Below, piece by piece: positions 1 to 5,735 of a stretch of DNA of 6,118 bases. The translations under genes were made by a program, and so were the position numbers. Positions within the stretch are counted from its first letter, which is position 1. Each line of letters starts with the position of its first letter. Below the pieces are notes generated by a model that was not told where the DNA came from, did not search any database, and saw nothing but the letters and a program-made list of their open reading frames with translations. The DNA comes from Candidatus Limivicinus faecipullorum (GTDB taxonomy: Bacteria > Bacillota > Clostridia > Oscillospirales > Oscillospiraceae), in NCBI GenBank assembly GCA_018711755.1, contig DVHY01000188.1, positions 1-6,118 on the forward strand. The letters are read 5' to 3'.

Positions 1-39
1 ATCCAGTAACACACAAGCAAAACTGCTGTCCCTAAGGCG

Positions 40-46
40 AAAGGAG
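40..46 (+). promoter_or_regulatory. Ribosome binding site of the citrate synthase gene
   Basis: AAAGGAG lies 9 nt before the ATG at 56 and fixes that start. The rest of bases 1-55 shows no convincing promoter, riboswitch or palindromic operator. The operon promoter therefore either lies to the left of the window or is too weak to recognise here. Confidence 0.8.
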
Positions 47-55
47 AAAACGCAT

Positions 56-1435
56 ATGCTGGAGCTGTCCCCAAAGACCAATCTGCTGGAGGAAAACGAC
101 TACCGCTATTCCCTGCAGGACGTTAAAGAGCCCATACTGTACCGGGATGTGTACAGCTATGAGGAAGTGCCCAAGATAGCCTTCAACCACCGGCGGGTGC
201 CCATGTCCATGCCGGAGGACATCTGGATAACCGATACCTCCTTCCGGGACGGGCAGCAGTCGGTGAACCCCTACACCACAGAGCAGATAGTGGAACTGTA
301 CAAGCTGATGAACAAGCTGGGCGGGCCCTATGGGCTCATCCGCCAGACGGAGTTCTTTATATATAGTAAAAAGGACAGGGAGGCGGTGGAGCGCTGCCAG
401 GACCTGGGCCTGAGGTTCCCGGAGATAACCACCTGGATACGGGCCAGCCGGGAGGACTTCCGCCTGGTGAAGTCCTTGGGCATCAGGGAGACGGGTATCC
501 TGGTCTCCTGCAGCGATTACCATATTTTCAAGAAGCTGAAGATGACCCGCCGCCAGGCCATGGAGCACTATCTTGCAGCGGTGAAGGACGCCTTTGACGC
601 CGGGGTCATGCCCCGCTGCCATCTGGAGGATATCACCAGGGCGGATTTCTACGGCTTTGTGGTGCCCTTTGTAAACGAGCTGATGAAGCTCTCCCAGGAG
701 GCCGGGATACCTGTGCGCATCCGGGCCTGCGACACCATGGGCTACGGGGTGCCCTACACCGAGGTGGCCCTGCCCCGCAGCGTGCCGGGGATAATCTACG
801 GCCTGCAGCACTATTCCGACGTGCAGAGCCAGTACCTGGAGTGGCATGGCCACAACGATTTCTACAAGGCTGTGGCCAACGCCTCCACCGCCTGGCTTTA
901 CGGGGCCAGCGGCGTGAACTGCTCCCTGCTGGGCATAGGAGAGCGCACCGGCAATGTGCCTCTGGAGGCCATGGTCTTTGAGTACGCCTCCCTGAGAGGC
1001 TCCCTGGACGGTATGGACCCCAGGGTGATAACCGACATCGCGGACTATTTCCGCAAGGAGATAGGCTACGATATCCCGCCCATGACCCCCTTTGTGGGCC
1101 GCAAATTCAACGAGACACGGGCGGGCATCCATGCCGACGGGCTTTTGAAGGACGAGGAGATATACAATATCTTCGACACGGAGAAGCTGCTGAAACGCCC
1201 GGCAAAGGTGGCTATAAACAAGAACTCCGGCCTGGCGGGCATCGCCTACTGGATAAACCAGAATTATTTCCTCCGAGGAGAGGACAAACTGGACAAACAC
1301 TCCCGGCTGGTCCAGGACCTGAAGGACTGGGTGGACGGAGAGTATGAGGGCGGCAGGACCGCCAGCCTCTCCACCGAGGAACTGGAGAGTAAAATATTTG
1401 AACTCTCCGGCGGGCAGTTCAGACCCCAGACCTGA
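56..1435 (+). CDS. Probable Re-citrate synthase (HMGL/DRE-TIM family)
   Basis: This 459-residue protein likely condenses acetyl-CoA with oxaloacetate to citrate in the cytoplasm. It belongs to the DRE-TIM metallolyase family that also holds isopropylmalate and homocitrate synthases. The family signature FRDGQQS is at residues 63-69, with D60 and D65 near the metal site. The motif HLEDITRAD is at 189-197. The metal ligands H264 and H266 sit in WHGHND, and the glycine-rich GIGERTGN is at 293-300. An AGIHADGLLKDEE segment at 356-368 resembles the C-terminal lid of homocitrate and isopropylmalate synthases. The roughly 50-residue N-terminal arm before the barrel and the total length fit the Re-citrate synthase group, whose founding member is from Clostridium kluyveri. 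No LeuA allosteric domain follows. Aconitase and isocitrate dehydrogenase genes downstream favour citrate as the product. Homocitrate or isopropylmalate synthase remains possible, because substrate cannot be read from motifs alone. Confidence 0.8.
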   Translation: MLELSPKTNLLEENDYRYSLQDVKEPILYRDVYSYEEVPKIAFNHRRVPMSMPEDIWITDTSFRDGQQSVNPYTTEQIVELYKLMNKLGGPYGLIRQTEFFIYSKKDREAVERCQDLGLRFPEITTWIRASREDFRLVKSLGIRETGILVSCSDYHIFKKLKMTRRQAMEHYLAAVKDAFDAGVMPRCHLEDITRADFYGFVVPFVNELMKLSQEAGIPVRIRACDTMGYGVPYTEVALPRSVPGIIYGLQHYSDVQSQYLEWHGHNDFYKAVANASTAWLYGASGVNCSLLGIGERTGNVPLEAMVFEYASLRGSLDGMDPRVITDIADYFRKEIGYDIPPMTPFVGRKFNETRAGIHADGLLKDEEIYNIFDTEKLLKRPAKVAINKNSGLAGIAYWINQNYFLRGEDKLDKHSRLVQDLKDWVDGEYEGGRTASLSTEELESKIFELSGGQFRPQT

Positions 1436-1452
1436 CAGAAGGAGGAGAAAAC

Positions 1453-2106
1453 ATGAGAGAGCACAGGACCATATCCATAGCCGACCAGATCTTCGAGCAG
1501 CTGGAACGGGACATACTCACCGGGAAATACCCCAAGGGCGAGGTGCTCAGCGAGCTGCGCCTGTCCTCGGAGCTGGGGGTCAGCCGCACGCCTGTAAGAG
1601 AGGCCGTCCGCCGTCTGGAGCAGGAGAACATCCTGAAGGAGACGGGCCGGGGCATGGTGGTGGTAGGCATATCCCGGGAGGATATGATGGACATGTACGA
1701 GGTGCGCATGCAGCTTGAGGGCCTGGCCGCCCGGCGGGCTGCCGCCAATATAAGCGACGAACAGCTTAAAGACATGGAGGACTGCCTGGCCCTGCAGCGC
1801 TTTTACGTGGAAAAGCAGGATGGGGGGAGCCCGGAGCAGATACGGGATATGGACAGCCGCTTCCACCAGCTGCTCTATGAGAGCAGCGGCAGCCGGGCCT
1901 ATCAGGAGATACTCAAGGCTCTGCACAAAAAGATAGTCAAGTACCGCTGCGCCTCCATAAGCAAGCAAACCAGAGCCGTCCACTCCCTGGCGGAGCACCG
2001 GGCCATATATGAGGCTCTGGCCGCCCACGACGGGGACGCCGCCGAGAAAGCGGCTCTGGAGCATGTGGCCAACGCCCGGGACAGTATGATGAAAATGGAG
2101 ATGTAA
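1453..2106 (+). CDS. GntR-family (FCD/FadR-type) transcriptional regulator
   Basis: This is a 217-residue DNA-binding repressor or activator, probably dimeric. Residues about 8-72 form the GntR winged helix-turn-helix, including SELGVSRTPVREAVRRLEQ at 39-57, which is typical of the recognition helices. Residues about 75-215 form an all-helical FCD effector domain. Its usual metal-binding set is visible as D134, H138, H182 and H204, so a metal-assisted carboxylate ligand is plausible. FCD regulators commonly sense organic acids. The gene starts 17 nt after the citrate synthase stop and has a strong AAGGAGG at 1439-1445. It ends 3 nt before the aconitase start, so it is co-transcribed with the pathway genes. 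From this position I infer control of its own operon, with a tricarboxylate or 2-oxoglutarate as possible signal. Neither ligand nor operator can be read from the sequence. Confidence 0.93.
   Translation: MREHRTISIADQIFEQLERDILTGKYPKGEVLSELRLSSELGVSRTPVREAVRRLEQENILKETGRGMVVVGISREDMMDMYEVRMQLEGLAARRAAANISDEQLKDMEDCLALQRFYVEKQDGGSPEQIRDMDSRFHQLLYESSGSRAYQEILKALHKKIVKYRCASISKQTRAVHSLAEHRAIYEALAAHDGDAAEKAALEHVANARDSMMKMEM
2097..2100 (+). promoter_or_regulatory. Aconitase ribosome binding site inside the regulator gene
   Basis: GGAG lies within the last codons of the GntR gene, 9 nt before the aconitase ATG at 2110. It is weaker than the other binding sites of the operon. This suggests that aconitase translation partly depends on ribosomes finishing the regulator gene. 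Confidence 0.55.
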
Positions 2107-2109
2107 AAT

Positions 2110-4038
2110 ATGGGATACAATCTAGCCGATAAGATTATAAAGGAACATCTGGTGTCCGGCAGTATGAAGCCGGGAGAGGAGGCGGCCCTGAGGATAGACC
2201 AGACTCTCACTCAGGATGCCACCGGAACAATGGCCTATCTGGAGTTTGAGGCAATGGGTCTGGACCGGGTAAAGACGGAGCTGTCCGTGGCCTATATCGA
2301 CCACAACACCCTCCAGTCCGGCTTTGAAAACGCCGACGACCACCGCTACATCCAGACTGTGGCAAAAAAGCACGGAGTCTGGTTCTCCCGCCCCGGCAAC
2401 GGCATCTGCCACCAGGTGCATCTGGAGCGCTTCGGCGTGCCGGGCAAGACACTCATCGGCTCCGACAGCCACACCCCCACCGCCGGGGGCCTGGGCATGC
2501 TGGCCTTCGGCGCCGGCGGATTGGACGTGGCCGTGGCCATGGGGGGCGGAGCCTACTATATTACAATGCCAAGGGTGATAAAGGTAGAACTTAAGGGGGC
2601 TCTCCGGCCCTTCGTCACCGCCAAGGATATCAGTCTGGAGATACTGCGCATACTCTCCGTAAAGGGCGGCGTGGGCAAAATCATAGAGTGGGGCGGCGAG
2701 GGGGCAAAAACCCTCACCGTGCCGGAGCGGGCCACCATAACCAACATGGGGGCGGAACTGGGGGCCACCAGCTCCATCTTCCCCTCCGACGAGATGACCC
2801 TGGCTTTCCTTAAGGCCCAGGGCCGGGAGAAGGATTTCCGGAAGCTGCAGCCCGATGCAGACGCAGAGTACGAGCGGGTGATAGAGATAGACCTCTCAAG
2901 CCTGGAGCCCCTGATAGCCTGCCCCCACATGCCGGACCGGGTGGTGACGGTGAAGAGCCTGAAGGGCACCAAAGTGGACCAGGTGTGCATAGGCTCCTGC
3001 ACCAACTCCTCCCTCTATGACATGCTGAAAGCAGCCGCAATGCTGAAAGGGAGGCAGATAAGCCCTGACGTGTCCATGTCCGTCTCCCCCGGCTCAAGGC
3101 AGGTGCTCACCATGCTCTCCGACTGCGGGGCATTGTCGGATATCCTGTCCTCCGGGGCCAGGCTCCTGGAGTGCGCCTGCGGCCCCTGCATAGGCATGGG
3201 CTTCTCCCCCAACTCCGGGGGCGTGAGCCTGCGCACCTTCAACCGGAACTTCCGGGGCCGCAGCGGCACTGCCGACGCCAAGGTCTATCTGGTCTCACCG
3301 GAGACCGCCGTGGCCTCCGCCCTCACCGGGGAGATAACAGACCCCAGGGAGCTGGGGATGGAGAAACTGGATGTAAAGCTGCCCGCTGCCTTCAAGCTGG
3401 ACGACAGCGCCCTGCTGCCACCGGCGCCTGCGGACAAGGCGGGAGAAGTGGAGGTGCTCCGGGGCCCCAACATAAAGTCCATTCCCGAGGGAAAGGCCCT
3501 GACTGATACCATAGAAGCCGGCCTTACTTTGAAGGTGGGGGACAATATCACCACCGACCACATCATGCCCGCCGGGGCCAAGATACTGCCCTACCGCTCC
3601 AACATACCCAAGCTCTCGGAATTCTGCTTTGCCGTGTGTGACGAGAGTTTCTCAAAGCGGGCCCTGGAGGCGGGACAGAGCTTCATAGTGGGCGGGGCCA
3701 ACTATGGCCAGGGCTCCTCCCGGGAGCATGCGGCCCTGGTGCCCCTTTACCTGGGGGTGAGGGCCGTGGTGGCCAAGAGCTTTGCCAGAATCCACCAGGC
3801 CAACCTGATAAACGCAGGCATCCTGCCCCTGAGCTTCAAAGACCCGGAGGACTATGACAGGCTGGAACAGGGAGAAAAGCTCGTGCTCAGCGGCATACTG
3901 GAGGGATTGGAGACGGGAGAGATGACCCTGCACGCCAAAGCGGGGGATATAAAGCTGCTCTGCTCCTTTACCCGGCGGCAGCAGGAGATTCTAAAGGCCG
4001 GGGGATTGCTGAACTACACCAGGGAGGGAAACAAATGA
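2110..4038 (+). CDS. Aconitate hydratase, compact Aquifex-type
   Basis: This 642-residue cytoplasmic [4Fe-4S] enzyme interconverts citrate and isocitrate through cis-aconitate. Residues about 1-420 are the LeuC-like catalytic part. They include QTLTQDATGT at 31-40, DHNTLQ at 64-69 and SDSHTPTAGGLGM at 118-130. The three cluster cysteines are C297 in IGSCTNSS, and C357 and C360 in CACGPCIG. RNFRGR at 379-384 is the usual substrate-binding arginine loop. After a linker near 430-465 comes the LeuD-like swivel domain, with GDNITTDHIMPAG at 477-489 and YGQGSSREHAAL at 532-543. The chain is much shorter than AcnA or AcnB (roughly 850-900 residues) and looks like a LeuC-LeuD fusion, the Aquifex-type aconitase. 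All key residues are present. The gene starts 3 nt after the regulator and overlaps the next gene by 4 nt. Homoaconitase is the main alternative, but the neighbours argue for aconitase. Confidence 0.93.
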   Translation: MGYNLADKIIKEHLVSGSMKPGEEAALRIDQTLTQDATGTMAYLEFEAMGLDRVKTELSVAYIDHNTLQSGFENADDHRYIQTVAKKHGVWFSRPGNGICHQVHLERFGVPGKTLIGSDSHTPTAGGLGMLAFGAGGLDVAVAMGGGAYYITMPRVIKVELKGALRPFVTAKDISLEILRILSVKGGVGKIIEWGGEGAKTLTVPERATITNMGAELGATSSIFPSDEMTLAFLKAQGREKDFRKLQPDADAEYERVIEIDLSSLEPLIACPHMPDRVVTVKSLKGTKVDQVCIGSCTNSSLYDMLKAAAMLKGRQISPDVSMSVSPGSRQVLTMLSDCGALSDILSSGARLLECACGPCIGMGFSPNSGGVSLRTFNRNFRGRSGTADAKVYLVSPETAVASALTGEITDPRELGMEKLDVKLPAAFKLDDSALLPPAPADKAGEVEVLRGPNIKSIPEGKALTDTIEAGLTLKVGDNITTDHIMPAGAKILPYRSNIPKLSEFCFAVCDESFSKRALEAGQSFIVGGANYGQGSSREHAALVPLYLGVRAVVAKSFARIHQANLINAGILPLSFKDPEDYDRLEQGEKLVLSGILEGLETGEMTLHAKAGDIKLLCSFTRRQQEILKAGGLLNYTREGNK

Positions 4039-4040
4039 TG
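4022..4040 (+). promoter_or_regulatory. ATGA stop-start overlap with ribosome binding site
   Basis: GGAGG at 4023-4027 lies 7 nt before an ATG at 4035, whose last two bases form part of the aconitase stop (TGA, 4036-4038). A second ATG follows at once at 4038. The 4-nt overlap is typical of translational coupling, which would keep aconitase and dehydrogenase levels in step. Either ATG could serve, and they differ by one methionine. Confidence 0.8.
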
Positions 4041-5180
4041 AACAGGACCGAATACATAGACTGTGCGGCGGAGCATTTCAAAGAACTGCTGGCCCAGCAG
4101 CTGGACAGACAGGAGCGCATGGAGAAGGCGGCTCCCGCCAAGGACTTCTCCAAAATGGACAAGATCGTCATAGGCGTGGTGGGAGGCGACGGCATCGGCC
4201 CCATCATCATGGCCCAGGCCCGGCGGGTGCTGGAAAAGCTCCTGGCGGATGAGCTCTCTTCCGGGCGCATAGAGCTGAGGGACATCCAGGGCCTGACCAT
4301 AGAAAACCGCCTGGCCCAGGGCTGCGCCGTCCCGCCGGAGGTGCTGGCGGAGATAAAGAAGTGCGACGTGCTTTTGAAAGGCCCCACTACCACTCCCAAG
4401 GGTGGAACTCTGGAGAGCGCCAATGTGACGCTGCGCCGGGAGCTGGACCTCTTTGCCAATGTGCGCCCGGTGCAGATACCGGAAGAGGGCATAGACTGGA
4501 TGTTCTTCCGGGAGAACACCGAGGGCGAATACGCCCTGGGCAGCCGGGGCATCGAAGCGCCCGGAAAGCTGAGCATGGATTTCAAGGTCACCACCGACGC
4601 CGGGACAAGGCGCATCGCCAGGGCAGCTTTCGATTACGCCAGAGCCAACGGCAAGACCAATGTAGCCATAGTCACCAAAGCCAACATCATGAAAAAGACC
4701 GACGGCATGTTCTCCCGCATCTGCCACGAGATAGCCGAGGACTACCCGGAGATAACGGCCGACGACTGGTACATCGATATCATGACCGCCAACCTGGTGA
4801 ATAAGGAGGTCCGCAATAAGTTCCAGGTCTTCCTCCTGCCCAACCTCTATGGAGATATTATCACCGACGAGGCCGCCCAGCTCCAGGGGGGCGTGGGCAC
4901 CGCCGGCAGCGCCAATATGGGTGCGGGCTACGCCATGTTCGAGGCCATCCACGGCTCCGCACCCAGAAAGATTGAGAAGGGCGAGGGGGATTACGCCAAT
5001 CCCTCCAGCATACTGAAGGCTGCGGAACTGCTTTTGCGCCATATAGCCATGGCTGACAAGGCGGATAAGCTCTCCGCCGCCATGGAGGACTGCGCCAGGG
5101 AGGGCCGGGTCGTTGTCACCGGCCGCAAGGACGGCGCCAGCTGCCGGGAATTCACCGACTGCCTGCTGGAAAAACTCTGA
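4035..5180 (+). CDS. Isocitrate dehydrogenase (isocitrate/isopropylmalate family)
   Basis: This 381-residue protein likely oxidises isocitrate to 2-oxoglutarate and CO2 with NAD or NADP. The family core begins near residue 41 with IVIGVVGGDGIGP at 44-56. The substrate loop carries S128, N130 and R134 (SANVTLRRELDLFANVRP). The S-x-N-x-x-L-R pattern is that of isocitrate dehydrogenases, not the leucine-rich loop of isopropylmalate dehydrogenases. R144, the FRENTEGEY motif at 158-166, K215 in VTKAN, and the metal aspartates in NLYGDIITDEAAQ (270-282) are all present. The adenine-side loop reads IHGSAPRK at 305-312, with basic residues where NAD-type members usually have Asp-Ile. A helical, charged stretch of about 40 residues precedes the core. 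It is the last gene of the operon and is followed by a hairpin. Homoisocitrate dehydrogenase is a less likely alternative. Confidence 0.87.
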   Translation: MMNRTEYIDCAAEHFKELLAQQLDRQERMEKAAPAKDFSKMDKIVIGVVGGDGIGPIIMAQARRVLEKLLADELSSGRIELRDIQGLTIENRLAQGCAVPPEVLAEIKKCDVLLKGPTTTPKGGTLESANVTLRRELDLFANVRPVQIPEEGIDWMFFRENTEGEYALGSRGIEAPGKLSMDFKVTTDAGTRRIARAAFDYARANGKTNVAIVTKANIMKKTDGMFSRICHEIAEDYPEITADDWYIDIMTANLVNKEVRNKFQVFLLPNLYGDIITDEAAQLQGGVGTAGSANMGAGYAMFEAIHGSAPRKIEKGEGDYANPSSILKAAELLLRHIAMADKADKLSAAMEDCAREGRVVVTGRKDGASCREFTDCLLEKL

Positions 5181-5204
5181 GAAAATACTAAAGGAATATT
5201 CCAA

Positions 5205-5244
5205 AACAGCCCCGGCTGCGCTTTCCTGCGCAGCCGGGGCTGTT
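5205..5244 (+). terminator. Strong hairpin at the end of the operon
   Basis: A perfect 17-bp inverted repeat (5205-5221 with 5228-5244) closes over a 6-nt loop, 24 nt after the dehydrogenase stop. On the plus strand the bases that follow (CACGGTTTGTTAG) are only moderately T-rich, so it is not a textbook terminator in that direction. Read on the minus strand it runs into TTTT at 5206-5203. It probably ends the operon and may work both ways. Confidence 0.75.
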
Positions 5245-5270
5245 CACGGTTTGTTAGCACCGCTGTGAAC

Positions 5271-5320
5271 TAAAAATTAATTTGGTTATTTTTATATTTA
5301 ATTTCTTTCTTAGAATTTGC
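5271..5320 (+). promoter_or_regulatory. AT-rich promoter-like region before the PepSY gene
   Basis: Base composition changes sharply here to A and T, in contrast with the GC-rich genes on both sides. Possible -10 boxes are TATATT at 5293-5298 and TAGAAT at 5311-5316, but neither has a good -35 box at 16-18 nt. A promoter is expected because a hairpin closes the operon before it. The exact elements are not resolved. Confidence 0.35.
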
Positions 5321-5342
5321 CTGTATTCTTGAGCCATAAAAC

Positions 5343-5378
5343 AAAGGAGGCCCACAGAGCAGAGCTCCCGGGGCCCCC
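5343..5378 (+). promoter_or_regulatory. GC-rich leader with orphan Shine-Dalgarno and possible hairpin
   Basis: AAAGGAGG at 5343-5350 is a near-perfect Shine-Dalgarno sequence, but no ATG, GTG or TTG follows at a usable distance. The GGCCC at 5349-5353 can pair with GGGCC at 5371-5375, which would hide its last two bases. GGAG at 5346-5349 can alternatively pair with CTCC at 5365-5368. GGGGCCCC at 5370-5377 is also self-complementary. This part of the leader may act in mRNA stability or ribosome standby, which is an inference. Confidence 0.3.
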
Positions 5379-5390
5379 AAAACAAACAAG

Positions 5391-5397
5391 AAAGGAA
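5391..5397 (+). promoter_or_regulatory. Ribosome binding site that sets the PepSY gene start
   Basis: AAAGGAA lies 9 nt before the ATG at 5407. The same frame stays open leftwards to a TTG at 5317, but that codon has no binding site in front of it. The ATG is therefore the better start. Confidence 0.7.
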
Positions 5398-5406
5398 TAC
5401 ACAACT

Positions 5407-5655
5407 ATGAATAAAAACTATGAATTTGCCCTTACCGCCGTCCTCAACGACATCGGACTGAACAGAAGCGACGCCCGGATGGTGAATATAGACAAGCAGG
5501 ACGGACTTTACTATGTGAGCTTCCGCACCGACTGGCAGAAGTATGAAGCCTACGTGGACGCACAGACTTTCCAGGTGCTGGGCCTGAACTTCATGCCCGC
5601 CGGAGAGGTGCCTATGGATGAGATAGACTACATCGTGGCCACCGTGGTGGCCTGA
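5407..5655 (+). CDS. Small PepSY-like domain protein
   Basis: This is an 82-residue protein of unknown function. The pattern fits a single PepSY-type domain. A helix at residues 5-16 (YEFALTAVLNDI) is followed by a strand pair with GLYYVSFRTDWQKYEAYVDAQT at about 33-54, close to the usual 'YEVEF...YEYEVDA.TG.VL' layout of PepSY units. The usual Thr-Gly after the aspartate is replaced by Gln-Thr-Phe. There is no signal peptide or membrane segment, so it is probably cytoplasmic, whereas most PepSY proteins are exported or membrane-bound. It stands alone between two hairpins, with its own leader and terminator. A role as inhibitor or sensor would be guesswork. The family call rests on pattern reading and is moderate; that the gene is real is well supported by start signal, composition and terminator. 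Confidence 0.75.
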   Translation: MNKNYEFALTAVLNDIGLNRSDARMVNIDKQDGLYYVSFRTDWQKYEAYVDAQTFQVLGLNFMPAGEVPMDEIDYIVATVVA

Positions 5656-5656
5656 G

Positions 5657-5685
5657 AGAACAGGATACAGCAACAGAACAGGATA
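5657..5685 (+). repeat. 11-bp direct repeat after the PepSY stop
   Basis: AGAACAGGATA occurs at 5657-5667 and again at 5675-5685, separated by 7 nt. The repeat lies between the stop codon and the terminator. It may be a small local duplication; no function is evident. Confidence 0.6.
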
Positions 5686-5689
5686 AATG

Positions 5690-5713
5690 AGGGCCGGGGC
5701 AACCCGGCCTTTT
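5690..5713 (+). terminator. Rho-independent terminator of the PepSY gene
   Basis: The stem GGCCGGG (5692-5698) pairs with CCCGGCC (5703-5709) over a GCAA tetraloop of the stable GNRA class. A G-U and an A-U pair can extend the stem, and TTTTG follows with more T-rich sequence beyond. It lies 35 nt after the PepSY stop. It is also downstream of the convergent minus-strand gene and could help stop that transcript, though the T-tract in that direction is weaker. Confidence 0.88.
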
Positions 5714-5735
5714 GTCATTGTATTTAATTGCCGCT

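Noticed and set aside
1..55. Possible operator or riboswitch before the operon
   Set aside because: Only the ribosome binding site stands out. No inverted repeat of GntR type and no stable RNA fold was visible in this short stretch.
32..1300. Long open frame of 422 codons on the minus strand opposite the citrate synthase gene
   Set aside because: It is a shadow of codon bias in the plus-strand gene. It has no recognisable domain or binding site, while the plus frame carries all family motifs.
1453..2106. Defence system, toxin-antitoxin pair or mobile element
   Set aside because: The only regulator is of metabolic type, no transposase or nuclease is present, and all genes fit core metabolism or common clostridial families.
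4014..5204. Open frame of 396 codons on the minus strand opposite the dehydrogenase
   Set aside because: It mirrors the plus-strand gene, has low-complexity composition and no family motif, and would run against the operon and its hairpin.
5317..5406. Longer PepSY reading from TTG at 5317 (112 residues)
   Set aside because: There is no Shine-Dalgarno before the TTG. The extra 30 residues look like translated leader, and the ATG at 5407 has a well-placed AAAGGAA.
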